Assembly (NCBI RefSeq): GCF_026410505.1
Contig: NZ_JAPMIU010000008.1
Location: forward strand, 1-64,000
Source: Frateuria hangzhouensis
Lineage (GTDB): Bacteria > Pseudomonadota > Gammaproteobacteria > Xanthomonadales > Rhodanobacteraceae
DNA length: 64,000 bases
Direction: 5' to 3'
The notes beneath the pieces are model-generated. The model made no database searches. It worked only from the letters and a program-made list of their open reading frames with translations, and was not told the origin of the DNA. The position numbers and the translations under genes are program-made. Shown piece after piece: positions 48,861 to 59,567 of this stretch. Positions within the stretch are counted from its first letter, which is position 1, and every line of letters begins with the position of its first letter.

Positions 48861-49723
48861 GCGCGGTCCAGGCGAAGCCGCAACGCCTGACCGCGCGGCT
48901 GTTGCGCACGATGCCCTTGCCCGATCCGCGCGGTGGCAAGGAGCAGCGCGGACGGGTGCTGGTGGTCGGCGGCTCCAGCCGCGTGCCCGGCGCGGTGTTG
49001 CTGGCTGGCACCGGCGCCCTGCGCGCCGGTGCCGGCAAATTGCAGCTCGCCACCACCCAGGAGGTGGCGTTGCCGCTCGCGGTGGCGATGCCGGAAGCGC
49101 TGGTGCTGGGCTTGCCGGTGACGGCGCAGGGCGAGATCGCGCGTGGCAGCCCGGCCCTGGATCAGGCATTGGACGGTTGCGATGCGGTGCTGGTCGGTTG
49201 CGGCATGAATCCGTCGGCGGCAGCCGCAACATTGGTGCAACGGGTCATCCGGCATATGCGCGGCATTGCGGTGATCGACGCCGGCGCGCTGGCGCCGGAT
49301 CTGCGCGCGCCGCCGGGCAAGCCGTTCGTGCTCACCCCGCACGCGGGCGAGATGGCCAAGCTGTGCGGCCGGGAAAAGGCACAGGTGGAACAGGAGCCCC
49401 ACGCGCTGGCGTGCGCCCTCGCACGCCGGGCACGCAGCGTGCCGGTGCTCAAGGGGGCCACCACGCACATCGCCGCACCCGACGGGCGGTCCTGGGTCCA
49501 TCCCGGCGGTTGCCATGGGCTGGGCACGTCCGGTTCCGGTGATGTGCTGGCCGGGGTGATCGCCGGCCTGGCGGCACGTTGCGGCGACGCCGTGCAGGCG
49601 GCGTTGTGGGGCGTGTTCGTGCACGCCGAGGCAGGGCGCGTGCTGGAAGGCTCGGTCGGCTCGCTGGGTTTCCTGGCGCGCGAGATTCCCGGGCCGGTGC
49701 CCGGAATCCTCGATCGGATCTGA
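48857..49723 (+). CDS. nnrD: ADP-dependent NAD(P)H-hydrate dehydratase (single-domain)
   Basis: A 288-residue enzyme repairing hydrated NAD(P)H. Ribokinase-like fold with GRVLVVGGSSRVPGAVLLAG, LTPHAGEMAKL, and the catalytic GTSGSGDVLAGVIAGLAA. In E. coli the dehydratase is fused to the epimerase NnrE (YjeF N-terminal domain); here that domain is absent, so the epimerase must be encoded elsewhere or be lacking. ATG 48857 overlaps the phosphatase stop (ATGA). A GTAGGGTGGGC repeat pair follows the stop by 8 bases. Confidence 0.93.
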   Translation: MSAVQAKPQRLTARLLRTMPLPDPRGGKEQRGRVLVVGGSSRVPGAVLLAGTGALRAGAGKLQLATTQEVALPLAVAMPEALVLGLPVTAQGEIARGSPALDQALDGCDAVLVGCGMNPSAAAATLVQRVIRHMRGIAVIDAGALAPDLRAPPGKPFVLTPHAGEMAKLCGREKAQVEQEPHALACALARRARSVPVLKGATTHIAAPDGRSWVHPGGCHGLGTSGSGDVLAGVIAGLAARCGDAVQAALWGVFVHAEAGRVLEGSVGSLGFLAREIPGPVPGILDRI

Positions 49724-49731
49724 CCGTGCGC

Positions 49732-49799
49732 GTAGGGTGGGCTTCGGCCCATCGCGGTTTTGCGGCCAGGGCGGTGGTGGGCTGAAGCCCACCCTACGG
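49732..49799. repeat. GTAGGGTGGGC-type repeat pair (second copy)
   Basis: CGTAGGGTGGGCTTCGGCCC faces GGTGGGCTGAAGCCCACCCTACG, filling the gap between convergent nnrD and the cupin gene. Confidence 0.85.
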
Positions 49800-49808
49800 G
49801 CGGTGGGG

Positions 49809-50306
49809 TCAGGCGGGTTGGCTCCAGCACGCCAGCATCGGGCCGTGGTCGCCGCTCACCGGATCGCAGGTCGGGTAGGGCAGGGTTGCGATGCGCTCAA
49901 GCATCGCTTCGTCCGGGGCTTTTCTGCAGATGTCCCACTGCTGCCCGGGCGGATAGGCGCCCACTACCTGGAAACCGTCGCTGGAGCGGAGGCTGCGGTG
50001 GCCGGTGCCGGCGGGCAGCAGCACGGCGTCGCCCGCGTCCACTTCGACCTCGCGCCCGTCCGGGCCACCCAGCACCAGCAATGCTGTGCCGTTGACCACG
50101 CCGAGCACCTCGTGCGCGGTGGAGTGGTAATGGTGGAACTCGTAGACGCCCGCGCGCCACTGCGGCGGCCAGCCGTTGCCATCGAAGCACTCCTCGATGG
50201 CGGCACCGTCCAGGCCGGCAAGCGCCTGGTGGTAGAGCAGCACGGGCAGCCGCGGGTGGTTGGGAACCCAATCGTGGCGAGCGAGCCGGAAGGCTTCGGT
50301 TTGCAT
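49809..50306 (-). CDS. cupin-domain protein
   Basis: A 165-residue single cupin. The metal-binding motif is HHYHSTAHEVLGVVNG (His, His, Glu) with the second cupin box DAVLLPAGTGHRSL; the fold is flanked by an N-terminal helix and a C-terminal CDPVSGDHGPM segment. The YjlB-type cupins have this layout. Possibly a small-molecule-binding or dioxygenase-like protein; substrate unknown. ATG 50306 with AAGGG upstream gives MQTEAFRLARHDWVP; a longer open frame above it is not credible. Divergent from the next small gene. Confidence 0.85.
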   Translation of the reverse strand: MQTEAFRLARHDWVPNHPRLPVLLYHQALAGLDGAAIEECFDGNGWPPQWRAGVYEFHHYHSTAHEVLGVVNGTALLVLGGPDGREVEVDAGDAVLLPAGTGHRSLRSSDGFQVVGAYPPGQQWDICRKAPDEAMLERIATLPYPTCDPVSGDHGPMLACWSQPA

Positions 50307-50458
50307 GTTGGTTGACCCTTGCAGGCATGTCGGCGCGGCCAAGGTTGCCGCCGGAGGTGTGCACGAATCGACTAACGCTGCGGGCATTCCTGCTGCACGC
50401 CCTGCTGACCTTCGTTCCGGCACGATCATGCGCAGCCATTCCGGAACGGGAGAACCCC

Positions 50459-50875
50459 ATGGGAAGCATCGACGATCCGCGCGGCCGTACCAACGCCAAC
50501 CTCCAGGACGCCATCGGCAAGCGCGCCGAACAGGACCAGGTACAGGTCGAGGGAGAAACCGGCGAGGCGATCGAGTCCGCGGGTGGCACCGGCGGCGACA
50601 GCGGTAATGGCCAGATGCGCCCGCACCACGGCTTCGGCGACCCGCAGGGCCGCAAGGCGATGGGCGAGCCGGAGGATCCCGACGCCATCGTGCCGATCCA
50701 GGAAAACGGCCCGACCTACCAGACCGGTGGGGTGGGGCAGGATCGCGCCCAGCACATCCAGGAGCGCAAGCAACGCGAGAGCGGCGTGGGTTCCACCAAG
50801 GGCCACGGCGTCGGCGGCAAGGACGGTGGGCTCGATCCACCGCCGGGCGCACCCAGCCGCGGCGGGCGAGGCTGA
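50459..50875 (+). CDS. small hydrophilic, probably disordered protein
   Basis: A 138-residue protein rich in Gly, Asp, Gln, Glu and Pro with almost no hydrophobic residues (GQMRPHHGFGDPQGRKAM, QDRAQHIQERKQRES, GGKDGGLDPPPGAPSRGGRG). The composition suggests an unstructured, water-loving protein of the stress or hydrophilin kind; no domain recognised. GGGAGAA lies 8 bases before ATG 50459 and fixes the start; the longer frame to 50312 has a different composition. Followed at 190 bp by another tiny disordered ORF. Confidence 0.65.
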   Translation: MGSIDDPRGRTNANLQDAIGKRAEQDQVQVEGETGEAIESAGGTGGDSGNGQMRPHHGFGDPQGRKAMGEPEDPDAIVPIQENGPTYQTGGVGQDRAQHIQERKQRESGVGSTKGHGVGGKDGGLDPPPGAPSRGGRG

Positions 50876-51065
50876 GGCCGGATCCGGCGTAGCGTGCGGG
50901 GCGGGTTCGCGCCTTCGGTGTGCGGCGGGGGCGCTGGGCCGAATCTTCGACGGCCTTGTTACCAGGCAGGCCCGCGTGTCGGCGTTCCCTTGGCGTCCTC
51001 CACACGCTCGCTGCACTGGCGCTGCCGCACAGTCGCGTGACCAAACCCAACTGGAGCCCGCGGCC

Positions 51066-51251
51066 ATGCATTACGACGAGTCCCTGCCCGCATCCCGTCA
51101 ATCGCTGGCAGGCGGCACTGTCCATTCCGGTATCAAGCTGCCAGCGACGACCCCGGCGAAAAGCCCGGGTGGCGTGCCGCCGATGTTCGCCGCCCGCGGC
51201 GACGCGCAGCCCTCCCCGGTCGGCTCGCCCGGCCGCGCGCAGGACAGCTAG
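51066..51251 (+). CDS. small disordered protein (61 aa)
   Basis: A 61-residue ORF rich in Pro, Ser, Ala and Gly (MHYDESLPASRQSLAGG... PAKSPGGVPPMFAARGDAQPSPVGSPG). GGAG lies ten bases before the ATG. Its stop overlaps the stop of the converging ABC permease gene: both are read from the shared palindrome CTAG (51248-51251). No family recognised. Coding status is moderately supported by codon usage only. Confidence 0.5.
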   Translation: MHYDESLPASRQSLAGGTVHSGIKLPATTPAKSPGGVPPMFAARGDAQPSPVGSPGRAQDS

Positions 51252-51982
51252 CGCACTTCCCGGTGCGCGAGATGCACCAGCATCAGCGCCAGCGCAGCCA
51301 CTCCACCCAGGCATCCCCATAGCAGGGCGATCCGCGCCCGCAGCGGATCGCTTGCCAGCAGGTTGATCGGCACCTGCCAGGGCAGCACGACCCCGACCTT
51401 CGCCGAACTGGCCACCACGGCGAAGAAGGTGCCGCCGATGCCGGCGGCCAGCGCGGGAACGAAGCTGGCATAACGCAGTGCCAGCCAGAGTTGCACCGCT
51501 ACGAGCAGGAACGCCGACAGATACATGCGGCCGTAAAGAAGCACGCAGTAGCCCATGTCCAACGGCCCCTGCGGTGCCACGGCCGGCTCGATCCGTCCGG
51601 CCAGGTAGAGCGCTGCCGCGCTACCTGCCAATACCCCCGCGCTCATCAACGCAACAATACCCAGCACCCACGCCGCCTTGGCCAGGAAAAAATGCCAGCG
51701 CGGCACGGGCAGGGCGCGCAGGTGATCCCAGCTACGCGGAACGTGCTCGACCTGCGCCACCAGAACGGTCAGCGCGGTCACGCCCATCGGCAGCATGAAA
51801 AAGGCCCAGATCGCCGCGCCCATCTGCATGTCCTGCTGCCATGGGCGGGCCTGGTGCCCACGCAGCAGGTTGAAGAACAGGAACACGGCGATCAGCAGCG
51901 GCACGCTGGCGGCGAGCAGCAACGCCAGCGAGCGGCGCAGTTTGCGGTGTTCGACCAGCAGGGCGGTGGCGAGCGTGTTCAT
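51248..51982 (-). CDS. ABC-2 type transporter permease subunit
   Basis: A 244-residue integral membrane protein with about six helices (LLLAASVPLLIAVFLFF; IWAFFMLPMGVTALTVLVAQ; VLGIVALMSAGVLAGSAAALYLAG; SAFLLVAVQLWLALRYAS; VPALAAGIGGTFFAVVAS; ARIALLWGCLGGVAALALMLV). DHLRALPVPRWHFFLAKA resembles the coupling segment of bacitracin/lantibiotic-type (ABC-2) permeases. Start ATG 51982 overlaps the ATPase stop (ATGA). With the ATPase it makes a two-gene exporter; substrate unknown. Confidence 0.87.
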   Translation of the reverse strand: MNTLATALLVEHRKLRRSLALLLAASVPLLIAVFLFFNLLRGHQARPWQQDMQMGAAIWAFFMLPMGVTALTVLVAQVEHVPRSWDHLRALPVPRWHFFLAKAAWVLGIVALMSAGVLAGSAAALYLAGRIEPAVAPQGPLDMGYCVLLYGRMYLSAFLLVAVQLWLALRYASFVPALAAGIGGTFFAVVASSAKVGVVLPWQVPINLLASDPLRARIALLWGCLGGVAALALMLVHLAHREVR

Positions 51983-52914
51983 GGGGTGGCCTCCACGGCG
52001 GCGGGCGATTGCGAGACCGCCCGGTAAAGCCGTTCCAGCGACGGCAGCTCCGGATGCAAGGCGTGCACGGCCACGCCCGCGGCGCACAGCGCACGATTGA
52101 GCGCAGCCGAGCCCTCGCGCGGGTCTTCCCCGGGCGCGAGCCGCACGGTGAGCCCATCGTCGGCCGCGTCGATGGTGAAGCCATGGGCGCGTGCCACCTT
52201 CGCGGCGCGGGCCGGGTCGTCGGCCTGCACGCGGATCTCCGCGGTCAGCCCCGCCTTGAGTTCGGCCAGCCCGCCCTCCATCACGAGCCGGCCCTGGCTC
52301 AGGATGCCCACATGCGTGGCCACGTGCTCGATTTCGCCCAGCAAATGGCTGGACAACAGCACGGTGACCCCCGTCCGTTCGGGTAGCTCGCGCAGGAAGC
52401 GGCGCATGTCGGCCATGCCTTCGGGGTCCAGGCCGTTGGTCGGTTCGTCCAGCACCAGTACCGGCGGCGCACCCAGCAGCGCCCTCGCCAGCCCGAGCCG
52501 CTGGCGCATGCCCAGCGAATAGTCGGCCACCCGCCGGCGCGCATGCGCACCCAGTTCCACCAGCGCGAGCACGCGCGCAACCTCGGTGGCGGGGCAGCCG
52601 AGCAACCGCCGGGTAAGATCCAGGTTCGCCTCGCCGCTCAGGTTCACGTAGAAGCCGTGCGCCTCGAGCAGGGCGCCGACCCTGCGCGCGGCGGCGCGGC
52701 GCTCGACTGCCACATCGATGCCATCGACCAACGCGCGTCCATGATCGGCGCGCAACAGGCCGAGCAGGATCTTCAGCGTGGTGGTCTTGCCGGCGCCGTT
52801 GCGGCCGAGAAAGCCGTAGATGGCGCGCCGGGGCACATGCAACGAAATCTGGTCGACGACCAGGCGATCGCCGAAGCGGCGGCAGAGGCTTTGGGTCTCT
52901 ATCGCGAAGGACAT
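51979..52914 (-). CDS. ABC transporter ATP-binding protein
   Basis: A 311-residue nucleotide-binding subunit of the BcrA/CcmA type. Walker A GRNGAGKTTTLK, the Q-loop region GALLEAHGFYVNLS, signature YSLGMRQRLGLA, Walker B VLVLDEPTNGLDPEG and the switch His in LLSSHLLGE are intact. A ~90-residue C-terminal extension follows. AAGGGA is 7 bases before ATG 52914. It is divergent from the DUF2975/XRE pair; the 83 bp between them carry inverted repeats that may be the XRE operator. Confidence 0.95.
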   Translation of the reverse strand: MSFAIETQSLCRRFGDRLVVDQISLHVPRRAIYGFLGRNGAGKTTTLKILLGLLRADHGRALVDGIDVAVERRAAARRVGALLEAHGFYVNLSGEANLDLTRRLLGCPATEVARVLALVELGAHARRRVADYSLGMRQRLGLARALLGAPPVLVLDEPTNGLDPEGMADMRRFLRELPERTGVTVLLSSHLLGEIEHVATHVGILSQGRLVMEGGLAELKAGLTAEIRVQADDPARAAKVARAHGFTIDAADDGLTVRLAPGEDPREGSAALNRALCAAGVAVHALHPELPSLERLYRAVSQSPAAVEATP

Positions 52915-52925
52915 GGACTTTCCCT

Positions 52926-52981
52926 TGTCTTTAAGTTGGAGATAAAGTTATTCGCGTCGATGTCTTTAAGTCAAACTTAAA
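52926..52981. promoter_or_regulatory. AT-rich operator region between divergent ABC and DUF2975 genes
   Basis: TGTCTTTAAGT occurs twice (52926-52936 and 52961-52971), 35 bases apart. The second overlaps a perfect inverted repeat TTTAAGT-CAA-ACTTAAA (52965-52981). On the minus strand TTGACT (52969-52974), 18 bases, TAACTT (52945-52950) looks like a promoter whose -35 is inside the repeat. The nearby XRE protein is the likely binder. Confidence 0.6.
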
Positions 52982-52997
52982 TTTCCCAGGAACCACG

Positions 52998-53489
52998 ATG
53001 TCGGACCTGAAACGCTTCCAACAGCATTGCCGGCTGCTGCGCCGGATCACTACCGCGGTCTGGGTCGGCCTTGCACTGTTGCTGTTGTTGCCCTTTGTGG
53101 TGATACCGCTGGCCTCGTTGCTCCTCCGCGGCGACCTCAGCGGCCACGGTTGGCGCGTGGCCACGGTGCACGTGTTGCCGGGCTGGTTCTACCTATGGGG
53201 CCTGTGGGCGGTGCGCCGCGCGCTGGGCGAACTGGCGCTGGGCCGGTTGTTCGCCGTTACCGTGGCGCGGGCGCTGCGCCAGATCGGCTGCGCGGTGATG
53301 GCCGGCGCGCTGCTCAGCCTGTTTGCGGTGACCAACCTCACCCGGGTGATCGAACATGGACGCGGTGGCTACGCCTACTTCGACCTGTCCGGGATCATGC
53401 TGGCGATCGTCGGTGCGGCGCTGGTGCTGCTGGCGCGGCTGGTGGAGCAGGCTCGCCGCATGCAGGCCGAACTGGACGAGATCCTCTGA
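52998..53489 (+). CDS. DUF2975-type membrane protein
   Basis: A 163-residue membrane protein with four predicted helices (VWVGLALLLLLPFVVIPLA; HVLPGWFYLWGLWAVRRAL; QIGCAVMAGALLSLFAV; GIMLAIVGAALVLLARLV) and a short basic N-terminus. Its size, topology and the pairing with a tiny XRE regulator directly downstream match the DUF2975 family, a membrane-sensor arrangement seen in many genomes. AGGA precedes ATG 52998. The stop overlaps the XRE start (TGATG), indicating coupled translation. Confidence 0.82.
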   Translation: MSDLKRFQQHCRLLRRITTAVWVGLALLLLLPFVVIPLASLLLRGDLSGHGWRVATVHVLPGWFYLWGLWAVRRALGELALGRLFAVTVARALRQIGCAVMAGALLSLFAVTNLTRVIEHGRGGYAYFDLSGIMLAIVGAALVLLARLVEQARRMQAELDEIL

Positions 53490-53725
53490 TGCCGATCCGC
53501 GTGACGCTGGACGAGGTGATCACCCGCAAGCGCATCAAGGCCCGCGACCTGGCCGCCGAAGTCGGGATCAGCGAGACGCAGCTTTCGCTGTTCCGCTCGG
53601 GCAAGGTCAAGGGCATCCGCTTCCGCACGCTGGCGAAGATGTGCGCGGTACTGCAGTGCCAGCCGGCGGACCTGCTCGGTTACGACTTCGATCCCAACGA
53701 CCTGGCGGACGCCGAACCGGATTGA
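53489..53725 (+). CDS. small XRE-family regulator
   Basis: A 78-residue Cro/CI-type helix-turn-helix protein: VTLDEVITRKRIKARDLAAEVGISETQLSLFRSGKVKGIRFRTLAKMC contains the HTH, with the recognition helix around SETQLSLFRSG, followed by AVLQCQPADLLGYD. Such DUF2975-linked regulators usually repress their own operon; here the divergent inverted repeats are the obvious target. Starts inside the preceding stop (TGATG). Confidence 0.9.
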   Translation: MPIRVTLDEVITRKRIKARDLAAEVGISETQLSLFRSGKVKGIRFRTLAKMCAVLQCQPADLLGYDFDPNDLADAEPD

Positions 53726-53974
53726 TCCGCCAGGCATGGAATCGGCCTGTGCCTGGGATCAGGGGCCTCGCATTACCAGCTGTTGTTTGTCCACCACCGG
53801 CGGGCCTGGGCGGCGTTCGTTCGATCCAGCGATGATCGGCAGATCCAGGCGTGCGAAGGTGCTCATCGCGCCGACCTCGCGCCGCGTGGCGAGGTGGGCC
53901 GTGGCCACATCAAGCACGCCTGCGTGGCCTGAACCAGCACGGCGGCTGAGGTCCGCGCGTCTCCCGCCGCGCCT
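53726..53974 (+). other. gene-free interval upstream of the GGDEF-EAL gene
   Basis: No gene or repeat recognised here on either strand. The useful signal is the sigma-28-like promoter that follows at 53975. Confidence 0.4.
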
Positions 53975-54001
53975 AAAGAAACCAGCCATCCGGCCGCTAA
54001 G
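53975..54001 (+). promoter_or_regulatory. sigma-28 (FliA)-type promoter
   Basis: TAAAGAAA, exactly 11 bases, then GCCGCTAA; the sigma-28 consensus is TAAAGTTT-N11-GCCGATAA. The -10 half matches 7 of 8. It lies 36 bases before the MHYT-GGDEF-EAL gene and suggests flagellar-regulon control. Confidence 0.65.
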
Positions 54002-54037
54002 GCAGGGAATTGCCGTCTTGTCGGCTTCGAGTACGTC

Positions 54038-56116
54038 ATGGTCGGCAGTTATCGTCTCAGCCTGGAGCTTCTTTCGCTGCTCATCGGCAGTCTGATCGCC
54101 TATCAGGCCATCGATGCAACCGGCCGTATCGCCGCCTCCCGCGCCACCGTGCATCGCTCCATCTGGTACGGGGTGGGCGCCTGGATGCTGGGCCTTGGCC
54201 TGTGGTCGGTGCATTTCGTGGGCATGCTGGCGCGCCTGCCGCGGGCGGTGGGTACGTTCGACCCCGTGATGAGCGTGGCTTCCGGCCTGGCTGCACTGGC
54301 GGTGGGCCTGGGCCTGCTCTGGGTTGCCGATTGCGCGGTACTGGGACGGCGGCGCTGGCTGGCCGGTTCGCTGGCGATCGGCGTAGGCGTGGCGCTCGTC
54401 CACATGTTCAGCGAGGGTGCGGTGAACGTGGCCGGTGGCACCCGCTACCAGCCGGCGGTATGGCTGGGCTGGGTGGTGCTGTGCACGATCGGCGTGGCCT
54501 GCGGCCTGCGCCTGATGCATGCGTTCCGGCCGCGCGCCAAGCGGCGCCAGCTGGGTCGACGCGCACTGTTGTCGGCGGTGATGGGGCTGCTCATCTGCCT
54601 GTTGCTGGATTGGTCGACCCGACTGTCCTACGGCGATCACCCGGTGCTGTCGCTGGAGAGCTCGCCGGGTACGGTCTGGCTGGGAAGCGTCGTGAGCCTG
54701 GTCGCCGTGGTCGCGATGGGAGCATCGCTGGCGCTGTCCGAAGTGGTGACGCGGCTGTACGTGCGAGCGCAGCGGTTGTCCGGCTCGCTCGACCATCTCA
54801 ACAGCCAGCTGCATCACCTGGCCACGCACGATCCCCTGACCGGCCTGCCCAACCGCCATCTGCTGGCCGAGCGGATGGAGCGGGCGCTGGCGCGCACGCG
54901 CGCCGGGCATGGCCACCTGGCCGTGCTGTACATCGACCTGGACGGCTTCAAGGCCATCAACGACACGCTGGGCCACGGTTTCGGCGACGAGCTGCTGCGC
55001 GCGGTGGCCGACCGGCTGGCCGGTGCGCTGCACAAGAACAGCCTGGCGCGGATGGGCGGCGACGAATTCGTGGCCGTGCTGGAACACATGCACAGCCCGG
55101 ACTCTGCCCTGCGCATCGCCCAGCAACTGATCGACCTGATGCAGGGAGGTTTTGACGTGCGCGGTACCGAACTGCGGGTCACGCCCAGCATCGGCGTGGC
55201 GCTTTACCCGCGCGACGGCGAAACAGTGGAAGACCTGATCGCGCACGCCGACGCGGCCATGTACGACGCCAAGGAAGGTGGCCGAAACGGCTACCGCTGC
55301 TACGACACCTCGATGCGCGAGCGTGCGGTGCGCTTGCTGAAGATCCAGCACGGCCTGCAGACCGCGCTGGAGGATGGCAGCCTGGCGCTGCACTTCCAGC
55401 CCAAGCATTGCGGCGACACCGGCGTCATGGTCGGCGCGGAGGCGCTGCTGCGCTGGTGCCATCCGGAACTGGGCGCGGTGCCGCCGCTGGAGTTCATCGG
55501 CGTGGCCGAGCGCAGCGGGCAGATCGGACGGCTGGGCGAATGGGTGATCCGGGAAGCCTGCCGCCAGTTGCGTGACTGGCACGACCGCGGCCTGTCGCCG
55601 GTGCGCGTCGCCATCAACCTGTCGCCCATGCAGATCCAGCAGCCCGGGCTGGTCGACGTGGCCGCGGGCATCGTCTCCGCGGCGGGCATCGAAAGCTCGC
55701 AGATCATGTTCGAAGTCACCGAGAGCATGGCCATGCGCGATGCCGAACGCACCACCACGGTGCTCGAGGACTTCCGCGCGCACGGCTTCGAGTTCGCCAT
55801 CGACGATTTCGGCACGGGTTATTCCAGCCTCGCCTACCTGCGCAAGTTCCAGGTGCGGCAGCTGAAGATCGACCAGTTCTTCGTGCAGGCGCTGGACGAG
55901 GGAGAGCACGAGCCGCGCGCGATCATCGCCGCGATCATCGAGCTGGCCCATATCCTTGGCATGGAAGTGGTGGCCGAAGGCGTGGAGACGGCCGCGCAGG
56001 CCAGGATCCTGCGCGCGCTGGGCTGTGACCAGGTGCAGGGTTACCTGCTGGCCCGGCCGATGTCGGCCGCCGAGTTCGAGCGGCAGTGCCTGGCGGCCGA
56101 GGAATCGGTGGAGTAG
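54038..56116 (+). CDS. MHYT-GGDEF-EAL cyclic-di-GMP signalling protein
   Basis: A 692-residue membrane protein. Seven hydrophobic helices (residues ~5-235) form an MHYT-type sensor; LWSVHFVGMLA and ALVHMFSEG carry the His-Met motifs thought to bind copper and sense a diatomic gas such as O2 or NO. The GGDEF domain has an intact MGGDEF at 340-344; the EAL domain has E468-A469-L470 (GAEALLRW), NLS, and DDFGTGYSSL, so both diguanylate cyclase and phosphodiesterase sites look complete. The ribosome site is weak. The sigma-28-type promoter just upstream links it to motility. A bidirectional terminator separates it from gcvP. Confidence 0.94.
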   Translation: MVGSYRLSLELLSLLIGSLIAYQAIDATGRIAASRATVHRSIWYGVGAWMLGLGLWSVHFVGMLARLPRAVGTFDPVMSVASGLAALAVGLGLLWVADCAVLGRRRWLAGSLAIGVGVALVHMFSEGAVNVAGGTRYQPAVWLGWVVLCTIGVACGLRLMHAFRPRAKRRQLGRRALLSAVMGLLICLLLDWSTRLSYGDHPVLSLESSPGTVWLGSVVSLVAVVAMGASLALSEVVTRLYVRAQRLSGSLDHLNSQLHHLATHDPLTGLPNRHLLAERMERALARTRAGHGHLAVLYIDLDGFKAINDTLGHGFGDELLRAVADRLAGALHKNSLARMGGDEFVAVLEHMHSPDSALRIAQQLIDLMQGGFDVRGTELRVTPSIGVALYPRDGETVEDLIAHADAAMYDAKEGGRNGYRCYDTSMRERAVRLLKIQHGLQTALEDGSLALHFQPKHCGDTGVMVGAEALLRWCHPELGAVPPLEFIGVAERSGQIGRLGEWVIREACRQLRDWHDRGLSPVRVAINLSPMQIQQPGLVDVAAGIVSAAGIESSQIMFEVTESMAMRDAERTTTVLEDFRAHGFEFAIDDFGTGYSSLAYLRKFQVRQLKIDQFFVQALDEGEHEPRAIIAAIIELAHILGMEVVAEGVETAAQARILRALGCDQVQGYLLARPMSAAEFERQCLAAEESVE

Positions 56117-56252
56117 GGCGGCCTTTTTTTGGGTCTTTTGCAAGAGCGCCCCCATCCGCCTGTCGGCACCTTTCCCCGCTTCGCAGGGAATGCGCGGTGC
56201 CGGATATCGCGCGCCGATCCGCATGAACAACCTTTCTGGTAAAGCGTGAACC

Positions 56253-56283
56253 AAAAAAAAGCCCCGCCGCGGCGGGGCTTTTT
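56253..56283. terminator. bidirectional intrinsic terminator
   Basis: AAAAAAGCCCCGCC-GC-GGCGGGGCTTTTT has A and T runs on both sides, serving the GGDEF-EAL gene (+) and gcvP (-). Confidence 0.93.
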
Positions 56284-56294
56284 CCATCGACCGA

Positions 56295-59198
<2,904 letters not shown>

Positions 59199-59235
59199 GA
59201 CGGACGTCCGAAGGCTGGCGTGCATGCCGCACGTG

Positions 59236-59408
59236 GGGCGCCCCTCTGTCCTTTTGCCTGAGAGTTTGGAAGCAAATGCTTCGTGCCCCTTCGGCGCCGG
59301 ATTCGACCGGTCTCTCCAGAGTGTCTGCACGCGGCGGTATCGGGCCTGAGCGATTACGGGCGTTGCGTCTTCGGCAGCGGGCTGTTCCCCGCTTCTCCCG
59401 CCGCGTGC
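59236..59408 (-). ncRNA. tandem glycine riboswitch upstream of gcvP
   Basis: On the minus strand two aptamers run in series. Aptamer 1 (~59312-59408): GCGGGAGAAGCG ... GCTGCCGAAGACGCAA ... GCTCAGGC ... ACTCTGGAGAGACC. Aptamer 2 (~59236-59325): GGAGAGACCGGTC ... GCGCCGAAGGGGCA ... AAACTCTCAGGCAAAAGG ACAGAGGGG. The CTCAGGCAAAAGGACAGAG signature is decisive. The ATG lies ~38 bases after the second aptamer. Known glycine riboswitches switch gcv operons on with glycine. Confidence 0.95.
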
Positions 59409-59417
59409 GAAGGGGCG

Positions 59418-59423
59418 ATTATA
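59418..59423 (-). promoter_or_regulatory. -10 element of the glycine riboswitch transcript
   Basis: GGGTATAATCGCC on the minus strand, with a start point expected near 59411, a few bases before the first aptamer. The -35 is poor. Confidence 0.6.
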
Positions 59424-59463
59424 CCCCGCGGCCAGCTGTACGATTAGCATCACCGAAGCTCTC

Positions 59464-59538
59464 GTAGGAGCCCACTTGTGGGCGATCGCTCCGATGTCCT
59501 GCCAGAGCAAGAGCATCGCCCAGAAGTGGGCTCCTACA
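59464..59538. repeat. GTAG-type REP pair (copy 9)
   Basis: GTAGGAGCCCACTTGTGGGCGATCGC faces GCATCGCCCAGAAGTGGGCTCCTAC. It lies in the divergent interval between gcvP's promoter and the glyoxalase-fold gene. Confidence 0.9.
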
Positions 59539-59567
59539 GTAAAAGAGCGCTTGCCTGAGGAGTGGTT

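Noticed and set aside
49809-51320. 503-codon frame containing the cupin gene on the minus strand
   Set aside because: The upstream 340 residues have no domain and run antisense to two small genes; the ATG at 50306 has a ribosome site.
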